Shown here: positions 43,755 to 52,386 of the stretch, one piece after another
Layout: every line of letters begins with the position of its first letter
Position numbering within the stretch: position 1 is the first letter of the stretch
Assembly (NCBI GenBank): GCA_029782295.1
Contig: JAKOVB010000053.1
Location: 62,001 to 126,000 of the forward strand
DNA length: 64,000 bases
Source of the DNA: Pseudomonadota bacterium
GTDB taxonomy: Bacteria; Pseudomonadota; Gammaproteobacteria; Burkholderiales; Methylophilaceae
Reading direction: 5' to 3'
Position numbers and translations under genes: made by a program
Notes under the pieces: model-generated
The model's input: the letters and a program-made list of their open reading frames with translations, nothing else
What the model was told of the DNA's origin: nothing
The model's database searches: none

Positions 43755-45023
43755 TCAGTATGAATCCTGTTTTGTCTGTTGCCAGTAAATCGGAGTAAAT
43801 TTCAGCAGCCATCCCGAGAATGCGAGTAGCCATAGTAAGGCCGCGCACAGATAGAGGTGGCCAGCGTAGCGATTGATACCGGGCAGGTCGGCCAGGACGC
43901 GGACCAGCGCGGTGAGCTGGATGGCGATAAAGATCATCCAGGCACGATTATCAGCGGTCAGGGGCCTGCCTGAATGGCCGAGGGTGACACGGGTCGACAT
44001 GGCCACCAGCATGCTGCTGAAATAGCCGATCATCAGGGCGTGCAAAGGGGCCCGCCCCAGCGTCAGGTCATGACCGGTCAGTAGCGCCAGGCTTTGCAGC
44101 CCATACAGGGCCAGCGCGATGCCGAGCCAAAGGAACCCCAGGTGCAGCATAGCCAGGATGCGTACATGGAAACTCTGCCTGATACGCCAGGCGATGGTGA
44201 GCCAGAAGGAGGTCGCCGCCATGGGCAGGTCAACGGCCCAGGTCCATTGGGTCAGGCCGGCCAGTTCCAGACCTCCATGGATCAGGCCGCCGGCAGTGAT
44301 GATCCAGAGTGCCCAGTCAGGCCGGACGATGGTGTACCCAGGCAGTACCGAATTGGAGAAGAACGGGATCAGGCGATGGCTCACGGCAAAAAACACCGGG
44401 TACAGGAACCACCAGATGCCGCCACTACGGGCGAGGTCGACGAGCAGCGGGTGGTCGCCGGCAACGCCGGCGGTATAACTGAGCAGCAGCAGCCATCCCG
44501 TGAGCAGCACGCCGCTGGTGATACGGGCATGGATGGTATCGGGTCGCGATGCGCCGATGTAGACCCGAAGCAATGCATACAGTCCCATGCCCCAGCCTGC
44601 GAGATGCAGTGCCAATGCGGGCAGCATCAGTTGCATGCCGGTGGCCAGGCCGGCATAACCGGTCATGACGGCAGCTGCAAGCAGGGATGCGGCTGGCAGG
44701 TAATGGCGGCGATCGACCGGCACGCCATCCATCCACTTGGGATAGGTAGTCATCAGAAAGCCGAACATGTAAGGCGGGAACAGCGAGTAGATCATCAGGT
44801 AGAGATGTGCCCATGGGCTGCTGATGCTCCAGACAGCCGGTGTGTACCAGCCGCCATAGCGTCCGCCAAGGTCGATGAGCCACCACACCATGACCAGCAC
44901 CGCCTGCACTGCACCCAGGGCAAACATGGGGTGGTGCGGCATTGAGGTAAAGTGTTCCCAGCGCGTTTGATGCGTTCCGGCCTTGGCGGGTTCTGCCTGA
45001 TGCAGGATGTGGAGCGGTATCAT
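43755..45023 (-). CDS. nnrS: NnrS family heme-copper membrane protein
   Basis: 422 residues, about 12 membrane helices. Family features include HPMFALGAVQAVLVMVWWLIDLGGRYG, AHLYLMIYSLFPPYMFGFLMTTYPKWMDG and the late HALMIGYFSSMLVAMSTRVTLGHSGRPL with paired His. NnrS proteins bind heme and copper and protect against nitric oxide in denitrifiers. The 4-base overlap with the carbonic anhydrase gene makes an operon, and an FNR box lies upstream of that gene. Confidence 0.92.
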   Translation of the reverse strand: MIPLHILHQAEPAKAGTHQTRWEHFTSMPHHPMFALGAVQAVLVMVWWLIDLGGRYGGWYTPAVWSISSPWAHLYLMIYSLFPPYMFGFLMTTYPKWMDGVPVDRRHYLPAASLLAAAVMTGYAGLATGMQLMLPALALHLAGWGMGLYALLRVYIGASRPDTIHARITSGVLLTGWLLLLSYTAGVAGDHPLLVDLARSGGIWWFLYPVFFAVSHRLIPFFSNSVLPGYTIVRPDWALWIITAGGLIHGGLELAGLTQWTWAVDLPMAATSFWLTIAWRIRQSFHVRILAMLHLGFLWLGIALALYGLQSLALLTGHDLTLGRAPLHALMIGYFSSMLVAMSTRVTLGHSGRPLTADNRAWMIFIAIQLTALVRVLADLPGINRYAGHLYLCAALLWLLAFSGWLLKFTPIYWQQTKQDSY

Positions 45024-45688
45024 GGCGTACAGGACTCCACTTCCAGATGGGGGACGAGAACGTCGAATGTGCCGTGCTCGGGGTGATATTCGAGCAATTC
45101 GCCCTGGCGCATATCGAAGTACCAGCCATGCAGGTCAAGCTTGCCATCATCGACCCGCTGGCGAACCCAGGGATAGGACATCAGGTTTTCCAGGGAGACC
45201 AGGATCGCGGCCTGTTCACAGGCTTGGGACAGCGTCTCGATTGGCTTGCCCGGAAGGGCTTGCAATACTTTGAGGCGGGCCTCTTCGGCGATACCCAGCC
45301 ATTTTGTGATGAGTTCCTCTTCGTTGCAGGTCGGCGTCTTATGTTCAAGCAGGGCGCGGATGCCGCCACACTGCGCATGTCCCATGACGATGACGTGTTC
45401 GACTTCCAGATTGTGAATGGCAAAGGCAATCGCGGAGGTGGTGGCGGCAAAGTAGGTGGCCTGGACATGCGGCGGAACCAGGTTGGCGACGTTGCGCACC
45501 ACGAACATGTCACCCGGATCGCAGTCCGTCAGCAAAGCCGGGTCGCAGCGTGAATCGCAACAGGCAATCATCAGGGCGCGTGGACGCTGTCCCTGCTGTA
45601 CCAGCTGGTCGAACAGATCATGATGCTCGCCCAGATAGCTTTGCTGGAACCGTTTGAATCCGCTCAGAAATTTTGAGACGTCGCGCAT
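45020..45688 (-). CDS. Beta-class carbonic anhydrase
   Basis: 222 residues. Zinc-site residues Cys43, Asp45 and Arg47 (ACCDSR), His103 and Cys106 (GHAQCGG) are all present. Interconverts CO2 and bicarbonate. First gene of the carbonic anhydrase-nnrS-porin operon. A TAAACT hexamer stands 6 bases before the ATG and a perfect FNR box is centred about 41.5 bases before, so it looks like a class II FNR promoter producing a leaderless mRNA. Confidence 0.95.
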   Translation of the reverse strand: MRDVSKFLSGFKRFQQSYLGEHHDLFDQLVQQGQRPRALMIACCDSRCDPALLTDCDPGDMFVVRNVANLVPPHVQATYFAATTSAIAFAIHNLEVEHVIVMGHAQCGGIRALLEHKTPTCNEEELITKWLGIAEEARLKVLQALPGKPIETLSQACEQAAILVSLENLMSYPWVRQRVDDGKLDLHGWYFDMRQGELLEYHPEHGTFDVLVPHLEVESCTP

Positions 45689-45722
45689 TTCGCCAGTTTA
45701 ACCATGTATCGAATATCAACCT

Positions 45723-45736
45723 TTGATATGAATCAA
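45723..45736 (-). promoter_or_regulatory. Perfect FNR box upstream of carbonic anhydrase-nnrS-porin
   Basis: TTGATATGAATCAA matches TTGATnnnnATCAA at every fixed position. An extra ATATCAA half-site lies three bases away (45713-45719), forming an inverted repeat with TTGATAT. With TAAACT (45695-45700) as -10, the box is centred near -41.5. It should activate the operon when oxygen is low. Confidence 0.85.
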
Positions 45737-45754
45737 GAAACCCATTTCCAAATT

Positions 45755-45789
45755 CCGGGATTGGGTCATCGATGACGACCGAATCCCGG
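45755..45789 (-). terminator. Long hairpin after narI (candidate terminator)
   Basis: CCGGGATT / AATCCCGG flank an inner perfect palindrome GTCATCGATGAC. The T-run on the minus strand is weak (AATTT). It separates the nar operon from the FNR-box operon and may be a leaky terminator. Confidence 0.5.
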
Positions 45790-45797
45790 GCGGTGTC

Positions 45798-46490
45798 CTA
45801 GTTGAAATGTCGTTTGCTGCGCACTACCTGATATGGGCGTCCCAGGTAACCGACTGGGGCACTCCATACGTGCACCAGACGGGTGAAAGGGAAGACCAGG
45901 AATACGGTCATGCCGAAAAACAGGTGCACCTTGAAAACGGTGTCGACATTTTCCAGCAGGGCCGGGTTCGGTCTCAGATGCACGATGCTCTGCGCCCATT
46001 CGGCCAGGGCGATCATCACGCCCGGATTGCCTTCATGGGCATGACCGAGGGAAACCGGGATCGTCGAGAGGCCCAGCAGCAGGGTGACGAGCAACCATGA
46101 CAGGATGAATTTGTCCGTGCCGCGGCTGGTGACCGAGATGCGCTTGTTGAGCATGCGGCGGTGCCACAGGATCGCCCCGCCCAGCAGGCCTAGCCCGCCG
46201 AAGATGGAGCCAGCCCATATCGCGACCATCTGGTGTGTCATGTCGGATACGCCGAGCGACAGGAAGAAGTGGTGTGGTGTCAGCAGGCCGACGGCATGGC
46301 CGAAAAAGACGGCGATGATGCCGACGTGAAACAGGTTGCTGCCCAGACGCAATCCCGCTTTCGACAGCAACTGGCTGGAATCGCTCTTCCACGTGTACTG
46401 CTCGCGGTCGAAGCGCAGGATGCTGCCTAGGATGAAGATGCTGAGAGCGATGTAGGGATAGACCCCGTAGAGGAAATCATGCAGGTTCAT
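45798..46490 (-). CDS. narI: Respiratory nitrate reductase gamma subunit (cytochrome b)
   Basis: 230 residues, five membrane helices, with His pairs for two b-hemes in NLFHVGIIAVFFGHAVGLLTPHHF and near the end in KVHLFFGMTVFLVFPFTRLVH. It takes electrons from quinol and passes them to NarH. Last gene of narK1K2GHJI. Confidence 0.96.
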   Translation of the reverse strand: MNLHDFLYGVYPYIALSIFILGSILRFDREQYTWKSDSSQLLSKAGLRLGSNLFHVGIIAVFFGHAVGLLTPHHFFLSLGVSDMTHQMVAIWAGSIFGGLGLLGGAILWHRRMLNKRISVTSRGTDKFILSWLLVTLLLGLSTIPVSLGHAHEGNPGVMIALAEWAQSIVHLRPNPALLENVDTVFKVHLFFGMTVFLVFPFTRLVHVWSAPVGYLGRPYQVVRSKRHFN

Positions 46491-46500
46491 GGTGTTCTCC

Positions 46501-47022
46501 TTAGGCGGCGAGTCGGGTCAGGGTGGCCCGGCCTTCGACGATGGATAGCAGCGGAGCGTACGGGCTTTCAGCCTTTTTCAGGTTGTCGGCCAGAACGTTC
46601 AGCACCTTGTGGGCATCCGCCAGAAAGACGCTGGCTTCGCCTTCTTCCAGATAGGCGGCGAATTCCAGGATCAGCGGCAGGTAGTCAGGCAACTCGTTGG
46701 TGACGACTTCGACGCCGTAGTCCTTGTACAACTCGCCCAGGTCAATCAGTGCCGGACCGCGGTTCTTGTCGTCGCCGAACAGGTGATGGGTCAGGTGCAG
46801 GCTGTGCTCAGCCGTCAGGTCGAAGGTCTTGACGTAGTCGGCTTGCAACTCGGTCAGCGAGGCACTTTCAAGGTGCCTGAGAAAGCGACGCATGGCTGAC
46901 CGTTCTTCATCGTCCATGTCGACGCAATCGTCGATTTCGCCACGTAGTTCCTGCAGGTGGTCGATCAGTTCCTGGTCCGGGTATTCGAGCAGGACGGATA
47001 ACATCTTGTAGAGTCGCATCAT
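46501..47022 (-). CDS. narJ: Nitrate reductase molybdenum-cofactor assembly chaperone
   Basis: 173 residues of the TorD/NarJ helical fold (MMRLYKMLSVLLEYPDQELI; ELQADYVKTFDLTAEHSLHLTHHLFGDD). Much shorter than E. coli NarJ (~236): the C-terminal extension is missing, but the core and reading frame are intact. Helps load Mo cofactor and Fe-S into NarG. Lies between narH and narI with 10-11 base gaps. Confidence 0.94.
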   Translation of the reverse strand: MMRLYKMLSVLLEYPDQELIDHLQELRGEIDDCVDMDDEERSAMRRFLRHLESASLTELQADYVKTFDLTAEHSLHLTHHLFGDDKNRGPALIDLGELYKDYGVEVVTNELPDYLPLILEFAAYLEEGEASVFLADAHKVLNVLADNLKKAESPYAPLLSIVEGRATLTRLAA

Positions 47023-47033
47023 GTTCTCCTTGA

Positions 47034-48575
47034 TTAATCGCCAGACGGAGCGAGTGCCTTGGGTTCTACCGTTTCCTTGCGGCGACGCGGGAACAGGGTG
47101 ATCTTGGAGATGCCCGCGGAACTGTCGTTGCCGAAGGTGAATCCGTTCTGGCCCTGGAAGCCATAGGCGTCATCCAGCGATTCTTCCGTATGGCCGGTCG
47201 GGATGACGAAGCGGTCTTCGTAGTTGGCAATGGCAAGGTAACGGTACATCTCCTTGGCCTGATCCTCCGTAATACCCGCTGCATCGATGGCGCGCGTATC
47301 GGCGACACCTTCAACATGGACCGAGCGCTGGTAGCTGCGCATGGCGATCAGACGGTTGAGGGCGCTTTCGATCGGCTCGGTCTTGCCTGCGGTCAGCAGG
47401 TTGGCCAGGTACTGCACCGGCAGGCGCATGGTGCCAGCGATTGGAATCGCGCCATCCGGGCCGACCGGCAGGTTGCCCTGGTCGATCTGAGACTGTACCG
47501 GGGAGAGCGGCGGGACGTACCACACCATGGGCAGGGTGCGGAATTCCGGGTGCATGGGGAAGGCGATCTTCCAGTCCATGGCCATCTTCCAGATTGGGGA
47601 CTTGCGGGCGGCTTCGATCCAGTCTTCGTTGATGCCTTCCGCACGGGCAGCGGCGATGACTTCAGGATCATTCGGATCAAGGAAGATGCGGCGCTGGGCT
47701 TCGTACAGGTCCTGTTCATTGGTGGTGCTGGCCAGTTCCTCGATGCGGTCGGCATCGTACAACATGATGCCGTTGTAACGGATGCGGCCCACGCAGGATT
47801 CGGAACATACCGTCGGCATGCCGGATTCCACGCGGGGGTAGCAGCCGATGCACTTCTCGGCCTTGCCGGATTCCCAGTTGTAGAACACCTTCTTGTAAGG
47901 GCAGGAGCTGACGCACATACGCCAGCCGCGGCATTTGTCCTGGTCGACCAGGACGATGCCGTCTTCCTCGCGCTTGTAGATAGAGCCGGAAGGGCAGGCG
48001 GCTACACAGGCGGCGTTCAGGCAGTGGTTGCAAATACGCGGCAGATACATGTGGAAGGTATGCTCGAACTGGCCATAGATTTCCTTCTGGATGTTCTCCA
48101 GATTCTTGTCCTTGCTGCGTTTCGAGAACTCACCTGCCAGGTCGTCTTCCCAGTTCGGGCCCCATTTGATCTTTTCCATGCTCTCGCCGGTGATCTGAGA
48201 GATCGGGCGGGCGGTCGGCGTGGCCTCCGAGAGCGGTGCATTCTGCAGGCGCGCATAGTTGTAGGTGAAAGGCTCGTAGTAGTCATCGATTTCCGGCAGA
48301 TCGGGGTTGCCGAAAATGTTGAGCAGTTTGTTCACGCGGCCGCCGGATTTCAGCTCCAGCTTGCCGTCCTTGAGCACCCAGCCGCCGTTCCATTGCTCCT
48401 GGTTCTCCCAGTTTTTCGGGTAACCGATGCCGGGCTTGGATTCGACGTTGTTGAACCAGGCGTATTCCACGCCCTTGCGGTTGGTCCACACGTTCTTGCA
48501 GGTGACCGAGCAGGTATGGCAGCCGATGCATTTGTCCAGATTGAAGACAAAGGCGAATTGTGCACGTACTTTCAT
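47034..48575 (-). CDS. narH: Respiratory nitrate reductase beta subunit
   Basis: 513 residues from the ATG at 48575 (AGGAGAA precedes it). Four Fe-S binding groups are visible: CIGCHTCSVTCK, CNHCLNAACVAACP, CRGWRMCVSSCP (Trp marks the 3Fe-4S centre) and CIGCYPRVESGMPTVCSESC. Wires electrons from NarI hemes to NarG. Confidence 0.97.
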   Translation of the reverse strand: MKVRAQFAFVFNLDKCIGCHTCSVTCKNVWTNRKGVEYAWFNNVESKPGIGYPKNWENQEQWNGGWVLKDGKLELKSGGRVNKLLNIFGNPDLPEIDDYYEPFTYNYARLQNAPLSEATPTARPISQITGESMEKIKWGPNWEDDLAGEFSKRSKDKNLENIQKEIYGQFEHTFHMYLPRICNHCLNAACVAACPSGSIYKREEDGIVLVDQDKCRGWRMCVSSCPYKKVFYNWESGKAEKCIGCYPRVESGMPTVCSESCVGRIRYNGIMLYDADRIEELASTTNEQDLYEAQRRIFLDPNDPEVIAAARAEGINEDWIEAARKSPIWKMAMDWKIAFPMHPEFRTLPMVWYVPPLSPVQSQIDQGNLPVGPDGAIPIAGTMRLPVQYLANLLTAGKTEPIESALNRLIAMRSYQRSVHVEGVADTRAIDAAGITEDQAKEMYRYLAIANYEDRFVIPTGHTEESLDDAYGFQGQNGFTFGNDSSAGISKITLFPRRRKETVEPKALAPSGD

Positions 48576-48595
48576 GATGTTCTCCTGTGTCCTGG

Positions 48596-51500
48596 TTACT
48601 TGGCGCCGATACCGACGGGGTTGAGTTGCGCCTCGCGTTCGGGCGTCAGCGGTCGTTCGAGCCAATCCACGTCCTTGTCAGCGATCTTGTGGATGGCGAC
48701 CATGGTGTCGCGCTGGCAGCCCACTGTTCCGTAATAGTTGAAGCCATAGGCCAGTTGCGCGTAACCGCCGATCATGTTGGTCGGCTTGATGATCACGCGG
48801 GTCACGGCATTCAGGATGCCGCCACGCTTGCCGGTGGATGGCGAGCCTGGGACGTTTACGTTCTTTTCCTGCGCGTGATACATCATCGCCATGCCCTGCG
48901 GCACACGCTGCGAGACGACGGCGCGAGCGACCGTGGCGCCGTTGTGGTTCACGGCTTCGACCCAGTCGTTGTCTTCGATGCCAACCTGCTTTGCGTCAGT
49001 CTCGGAGAGCCAGACATAAGGGCCGCCGCGGAACAGCGTCAGCATGCGCAGATTGTCCTGGTAACTGGAGTGGATGCCCCACTTGGAGTGCGGCGTGATC
49101 CAGTTTACGGTCAGGTGCGGCTTGGCTTGGACGGCCTTGGGCAGATTGTTCAACTCGCCCAGATCGACCATGGGCTTGAAGGTGCAGAAACCTTCGCCGA
49201 AATCCAGCATCCACTCGTGATCCTGATAGAAGTGGGCGCGTCCGGTCAGCGTGCGGAACGGAATATGTTCATGCACGTTGGTGTAGCCGGCGGTGTAGGA
49301 CACCTTTTCTGACTCGATACCGGACCAGGTGGGCGCGGTAATGATCTTGCGCGGCTGGGCCTGAATATCCTTGAAGGTAAACTTGTCTTCGTGGCGTCCG
49401 GCGTAGAGGTGATGGTGATCAATGCCGGTTTTCTTCGACATCGCAGCCCAGGACTTGTGTGCGACTTCGCCGTTGGTTTCCGGCGCCATGCGCATTACCG
49501 AGTCGCAGACGTAGATATCTTCTTCCAGAGAAGGCATGCCTTGCGACACGCCGGGCTCTTTCACCGTCGCGTTGTGCTTCTTGAGTTCCTCGTATTCCTG
49601 GTCGGTGTTCCAGTCCACACCCTTGATGTTGTTGCCGAGCTTGGTCATCAGCGGGCCGAGGGCGATATATTTGCGGTAGGTATCACCGAAATTCCGCTCG
49701 ACCAGTTTGATGATGGCCATCGTCTTGCCGGGGATCGGGTCACACTCGCCGTTCTTCCAGTTCTTCACTTCTCCGAAAGGTTGGGCCAGTTCGGCGGCCG
49801 AGTCGTGCTGCATGGGCAGAGCAACGACTTCTTTCTTCGTACCGAGATGCTTTTCAGCCAGCACCGAGAAGTTCTTGGCAATGGTCTTGAAAATCTGCCA
49901 GTCCGATTTCGATTCCCAGCCCGGTGAAACGGCTTCCGACAGCGGGTGGATGAAGGGGTGCATGTCGGTGGTGTTGAGGTCGTTCTTCTCGTACCAGGTA
50001 GCGGTCGGCAGCACGATGTCAGAGTAGGCGCCGGTGGAGTTGAGGCGGAAATTGATGTCCACCATCAGATCCAGCTTGGCGATCGAGGCTTCTTCGTGCC
50101 ACTTGACTTCCTTGCTGTCGCGGCCTGCGCCGGACTCCTGCAGTACACCATTCTGCGCGCCCAGCAGGTGCTTGAGGAAGTACTCATGCCCCTTGGCAGA
50201 GGTACCGATCAGGTTGGCACGCCATACAAACAGATTGCGTGGCCAGTTCACCGGGTTGTCCGGGTCGGCATAGGCCACGTCCAGAGCGCCGGATTTCATC
50301 TGGCCAGCAACGTACTGTGCGACCGAAGCTTCGTCGGTTGCGCCGTTCTTCAGGGCTTCTTCCGCCAGTTCGATGGAGTTACGGTTGAAATTCGGCATGG
50401 AGGGCAACCAGCCCATGCGGGTGGCCTTGACGTTGTAGTCGGCCAAGGTACTGCCCTTATTCTTGCCCTTGCCTGCAGGTGAAAGCAGCGTATCGGCTTT
50501 CAGGGTTTCGTAACGCCACTGGTCGGTGTGGAAATACCAGTAGGACGTCGAGTTGGTGTGGCGCGGTGGACGGTGCCAGTCGAGCGCGAAGGCGATCGGT
50601 GCCCAGCCGGCTTGCGGCCGCAGTTTCTCCTGGCCGACATAGTGCGCCCAGCCGCCGCCGGTCTGGCCGACGCAGCCGCACATGTGCAGCAGGTTCATGA
50701 TGGAGCGGTAGGCCAGGTCGTTGTGGTACCAGTGGTTGATGGCGGCGCCCATGATCACCATGGAACGACCCTTGGTCTTCGAGGCGTTGTAGGCGAATTC
50801 ACGTCCGGTACGTTCGATGTCGGCGGCTTTGACGCCGGTGACTTTCTCGGCCCAGGCCGGCGTATAGGCGACATTCGCATCGGCGTAGCTGCTGGCGACG
50901 TTGCCACCGCCCAAGCCGCGATCGATCCCGTATTGTGCCACCTGCAGATCGAACACCGTGGCGACCAGGGTTTCCTCACCGTTGGCCAGTTTGACTTTGC
51001 GCACGGGCACGTTGCGGTAGAGCAGGCTGTCTTCGCCATGCGTGAAATGTGGGAACCCGACGGAAACCACGTCATCACGGTGATTGATGCAGGTCAGTTG
51101 CGCTGTCGTTTCACGCTGGTCGGCACCAGTTTTCTCGAGCAGATTCCACTTGCCTTCTTCGCCCCAGCGGAAGCCGATGGAACCATTCGGAGCGATGAAA
51201 CTGTTGGATTTTTCATCGAAAACGATGGTCTTCCAGTCCGGATTGTTGGTCTCGCCCAATGCGCCATCGAAATCCGATGCGCGCAGCAGACGGTCGGTGA
51301 CGTAGCCATCCCCCTGTTTGCGCAGCATGACCTGCATGGGCATGTCGGTGTACTTGCGGGCGTACTCCTGGAAATACGGGTCCTGCTGCTGGATGTGGAA
51401 TTCCTTCAGTGCCACGTGGCCCATGGCCAGGAAGGCTGCAGCATCGGTACCCTGCTTGATCGGCATCCACAGATCCGAGAATTTCACGAACTCGGCGTAG

Positions 51501-52351
51501 TCTGGTGCCATGGCAACGATCTTGGCACCTTTATAGCGTACTTCCGAGGCGAAATGTGCATCCGGGGTCCGCGTCATCGGCAGGTTGGCACCGGTGATGA
51601 TGATGTAAGTCGAGTTGTACCAGTCGGCCGCTTCCGGCACGTCGGTTTGCTCGCCCCAGGTCTGTGGGCTGGCAGCCGGCAGGTCGCAGTACCAGTCATA
51701 GAAAGAACCGCAGGCGCCACCGATCAGGGAGAGGTAACGGGAGCCTGCGGCGTAAGAAATCATGGACATCGCGGGGATGGGGGAAAAGCCGAAAATGCGA
51801 TCCGGCCCCCATTTCTGGATGGTGTGTACATTGGCCGCTGCGATCATTTCGTTCACTTCGTCCCACGAAGCGCGCACGAAGCCCCCCAAACCGCGTACCG
51901 AAGTGTAGGACTTGCGCTTGTTTTCATCGGCCTGAATGGCGGCCCAGGCTTCTACCGGATCTTTGCCGGACTTGCGTTCGGCACGATACAGATCGAGCAG
52001 GCGACCGCGGATCAGTGGATGCTTGACGCGGTGCGGGCTGTACAGGTACCAGGAGAAACTGGCGCCACGCTGGCAACCACGTGGCTCATGGTCGGGCAGA
52101 TCATCGCGGGTACGCGGGTAATCAGTCTGCTGCATTTCGAACGACACCAGACCGTTCTTGACGAAAATCTTCCAGCTGCAGCCGCCGGTACAGTTCACGC
52201 CGTGGGTGGAACGCACCACCTTGTCGTGCTGCCAGCGGTGACGGTAGGCTTCTTCCCATTGGCGATCTTCGTTGGTGACGATGCCGTGGTCATTGGAGAA
52301 GGTCGCCTTGACCTTGTCGAAGAATTTCAGTCTATCCAGAAAGTGACTCAT
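48596..52351 (-). CDS. narG: Respiratory nitrate reductase alpha subunit (molybdenum catalytic)
   Basis: 1251 residues from the ATG at 52351, matching the family start MSHFLDRLKFF. The N-terminal FS0 cluster site (HGVNCTGGCSW), the Mo-ligand region GANLPMTRTPDAHF and the bis-MGD-binding parts are present. Reduces nitrate to nitrite on the cytoplasmic side of the membrane. The 35-base gap to narK2 shows no terminator. Confidence 0.98.
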   Translation of the reverse strand: MSHFLDRLKFFDKVKATFSNDHGIVTNEDRQWEEAYRHRWQHDKVVRSTHGVNCTGGCSWKIFVKNGLVSFEMQQTDYPRTRDDLPDHEPRGCQRGASFSWYLYSPHRVKHPLIRGRLLDLYRAERKSGKDPVEAWAAIQADENKRKSYTSVRGLGGFVRASWDEVNEMIAAANVHTIQKWGPDRIFGFSPIPAMSMISYAAGSRYLSLIGGACGSFYDWYCDLPAASPQTWGEQTDVPEAADWYNSTYIIITGANLPMTRTPDAHFASEVRYKGAKIVAMAPDYAEFVKFSDLWMPIKQGTDAAAFLAMGHVALKEFHIQQQDPYFQEYARKYTDMPMQVMLRKQGDGYVTDRLLRASDFDGALGETNNPDWKTIVFDEKSNSFIAPNGSIGFRWGEEGKWNLLEKTGADQRETTAQLTCINHRDDVVSVGFPHFTHGEDSLLYRNVPVRKVKLANGEETLVATVFDLQVAQYGIDRGLGGGNVASSYADANVAYTPAWAEKVTGVKAADIERTGREFAYNASKTKGRSMVIMGAAINHWYHNDLAYRSIMNLLHMCGCVGQTGGGWAHYVGQEKLRPQAGWAPIAFALDWHRPPRHTNSTSYWYFHTDQWRYETLKADTLLSPAGKGKNKGSTLADYNVKATRMGWLPSMPNFNRNSIELAEEALKNGATDEASVAQYVAGQMKSGALDVAYADPDNPVNWPRNLFVWRANLIGTSAKGHEYFLKHLLGAQNGVLQESGAGRDSKEVKWHEEASIAKLDLMVDINFRLNSTGAYSDIVLPTATWYEKNDLNTTDMHPFIHPLSEAVSPGWESKSDWQIFKTIAKNFSVLAEKHLGTKKEVVALPMQHDSAAELAQPFGEVKNWKNGECDPIPGKTMAIIKLVERNFGDTYRKYIALGPLMTKLGNNIKGVDWNTDQEYEELKKHNATVKEPGVSQGMPSLEEDIYVCDSVMRMAPETNGEVAHKSWAAMSKKTGIDHHHLYAGRHEDKFTFKDIQAQPRKIITAPTWSGIESEKVSYTAGYTNVHEHIPFRTLTGRAHFYQDHEWMLDFGEGFCTFKPMVDLGELNNLPKAVQAKPHLTVNWITPHSKWGIHSSYQDNLRMLTLFRGGPYVWLSETDAKQVGIEDNDWVEAVNHNGATVARAVVSQRVPQGMAMMYHAQEKNVNVPGSPSTGKRGGILNAVTRVIIKPTNMIGGYAQLAYGFNYYGTVGCQRDTMVAIHKIADKDVDWLERPLTPEREAQLNPVGIGAK

Positions 52352-52386
52352 AGCAGCAGACTCCTTGGTAAATGCGTTTTTGCAGA

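Noticed and set aside
46501-47022. narJ as a truncated pseudogene
   Set aside because: It is short against E. coli NarJ, but the core fold is complete, the start has a Shine-Dalgarno sequence and spacing to narH and narI is regular, so a naturally short version is more likely.
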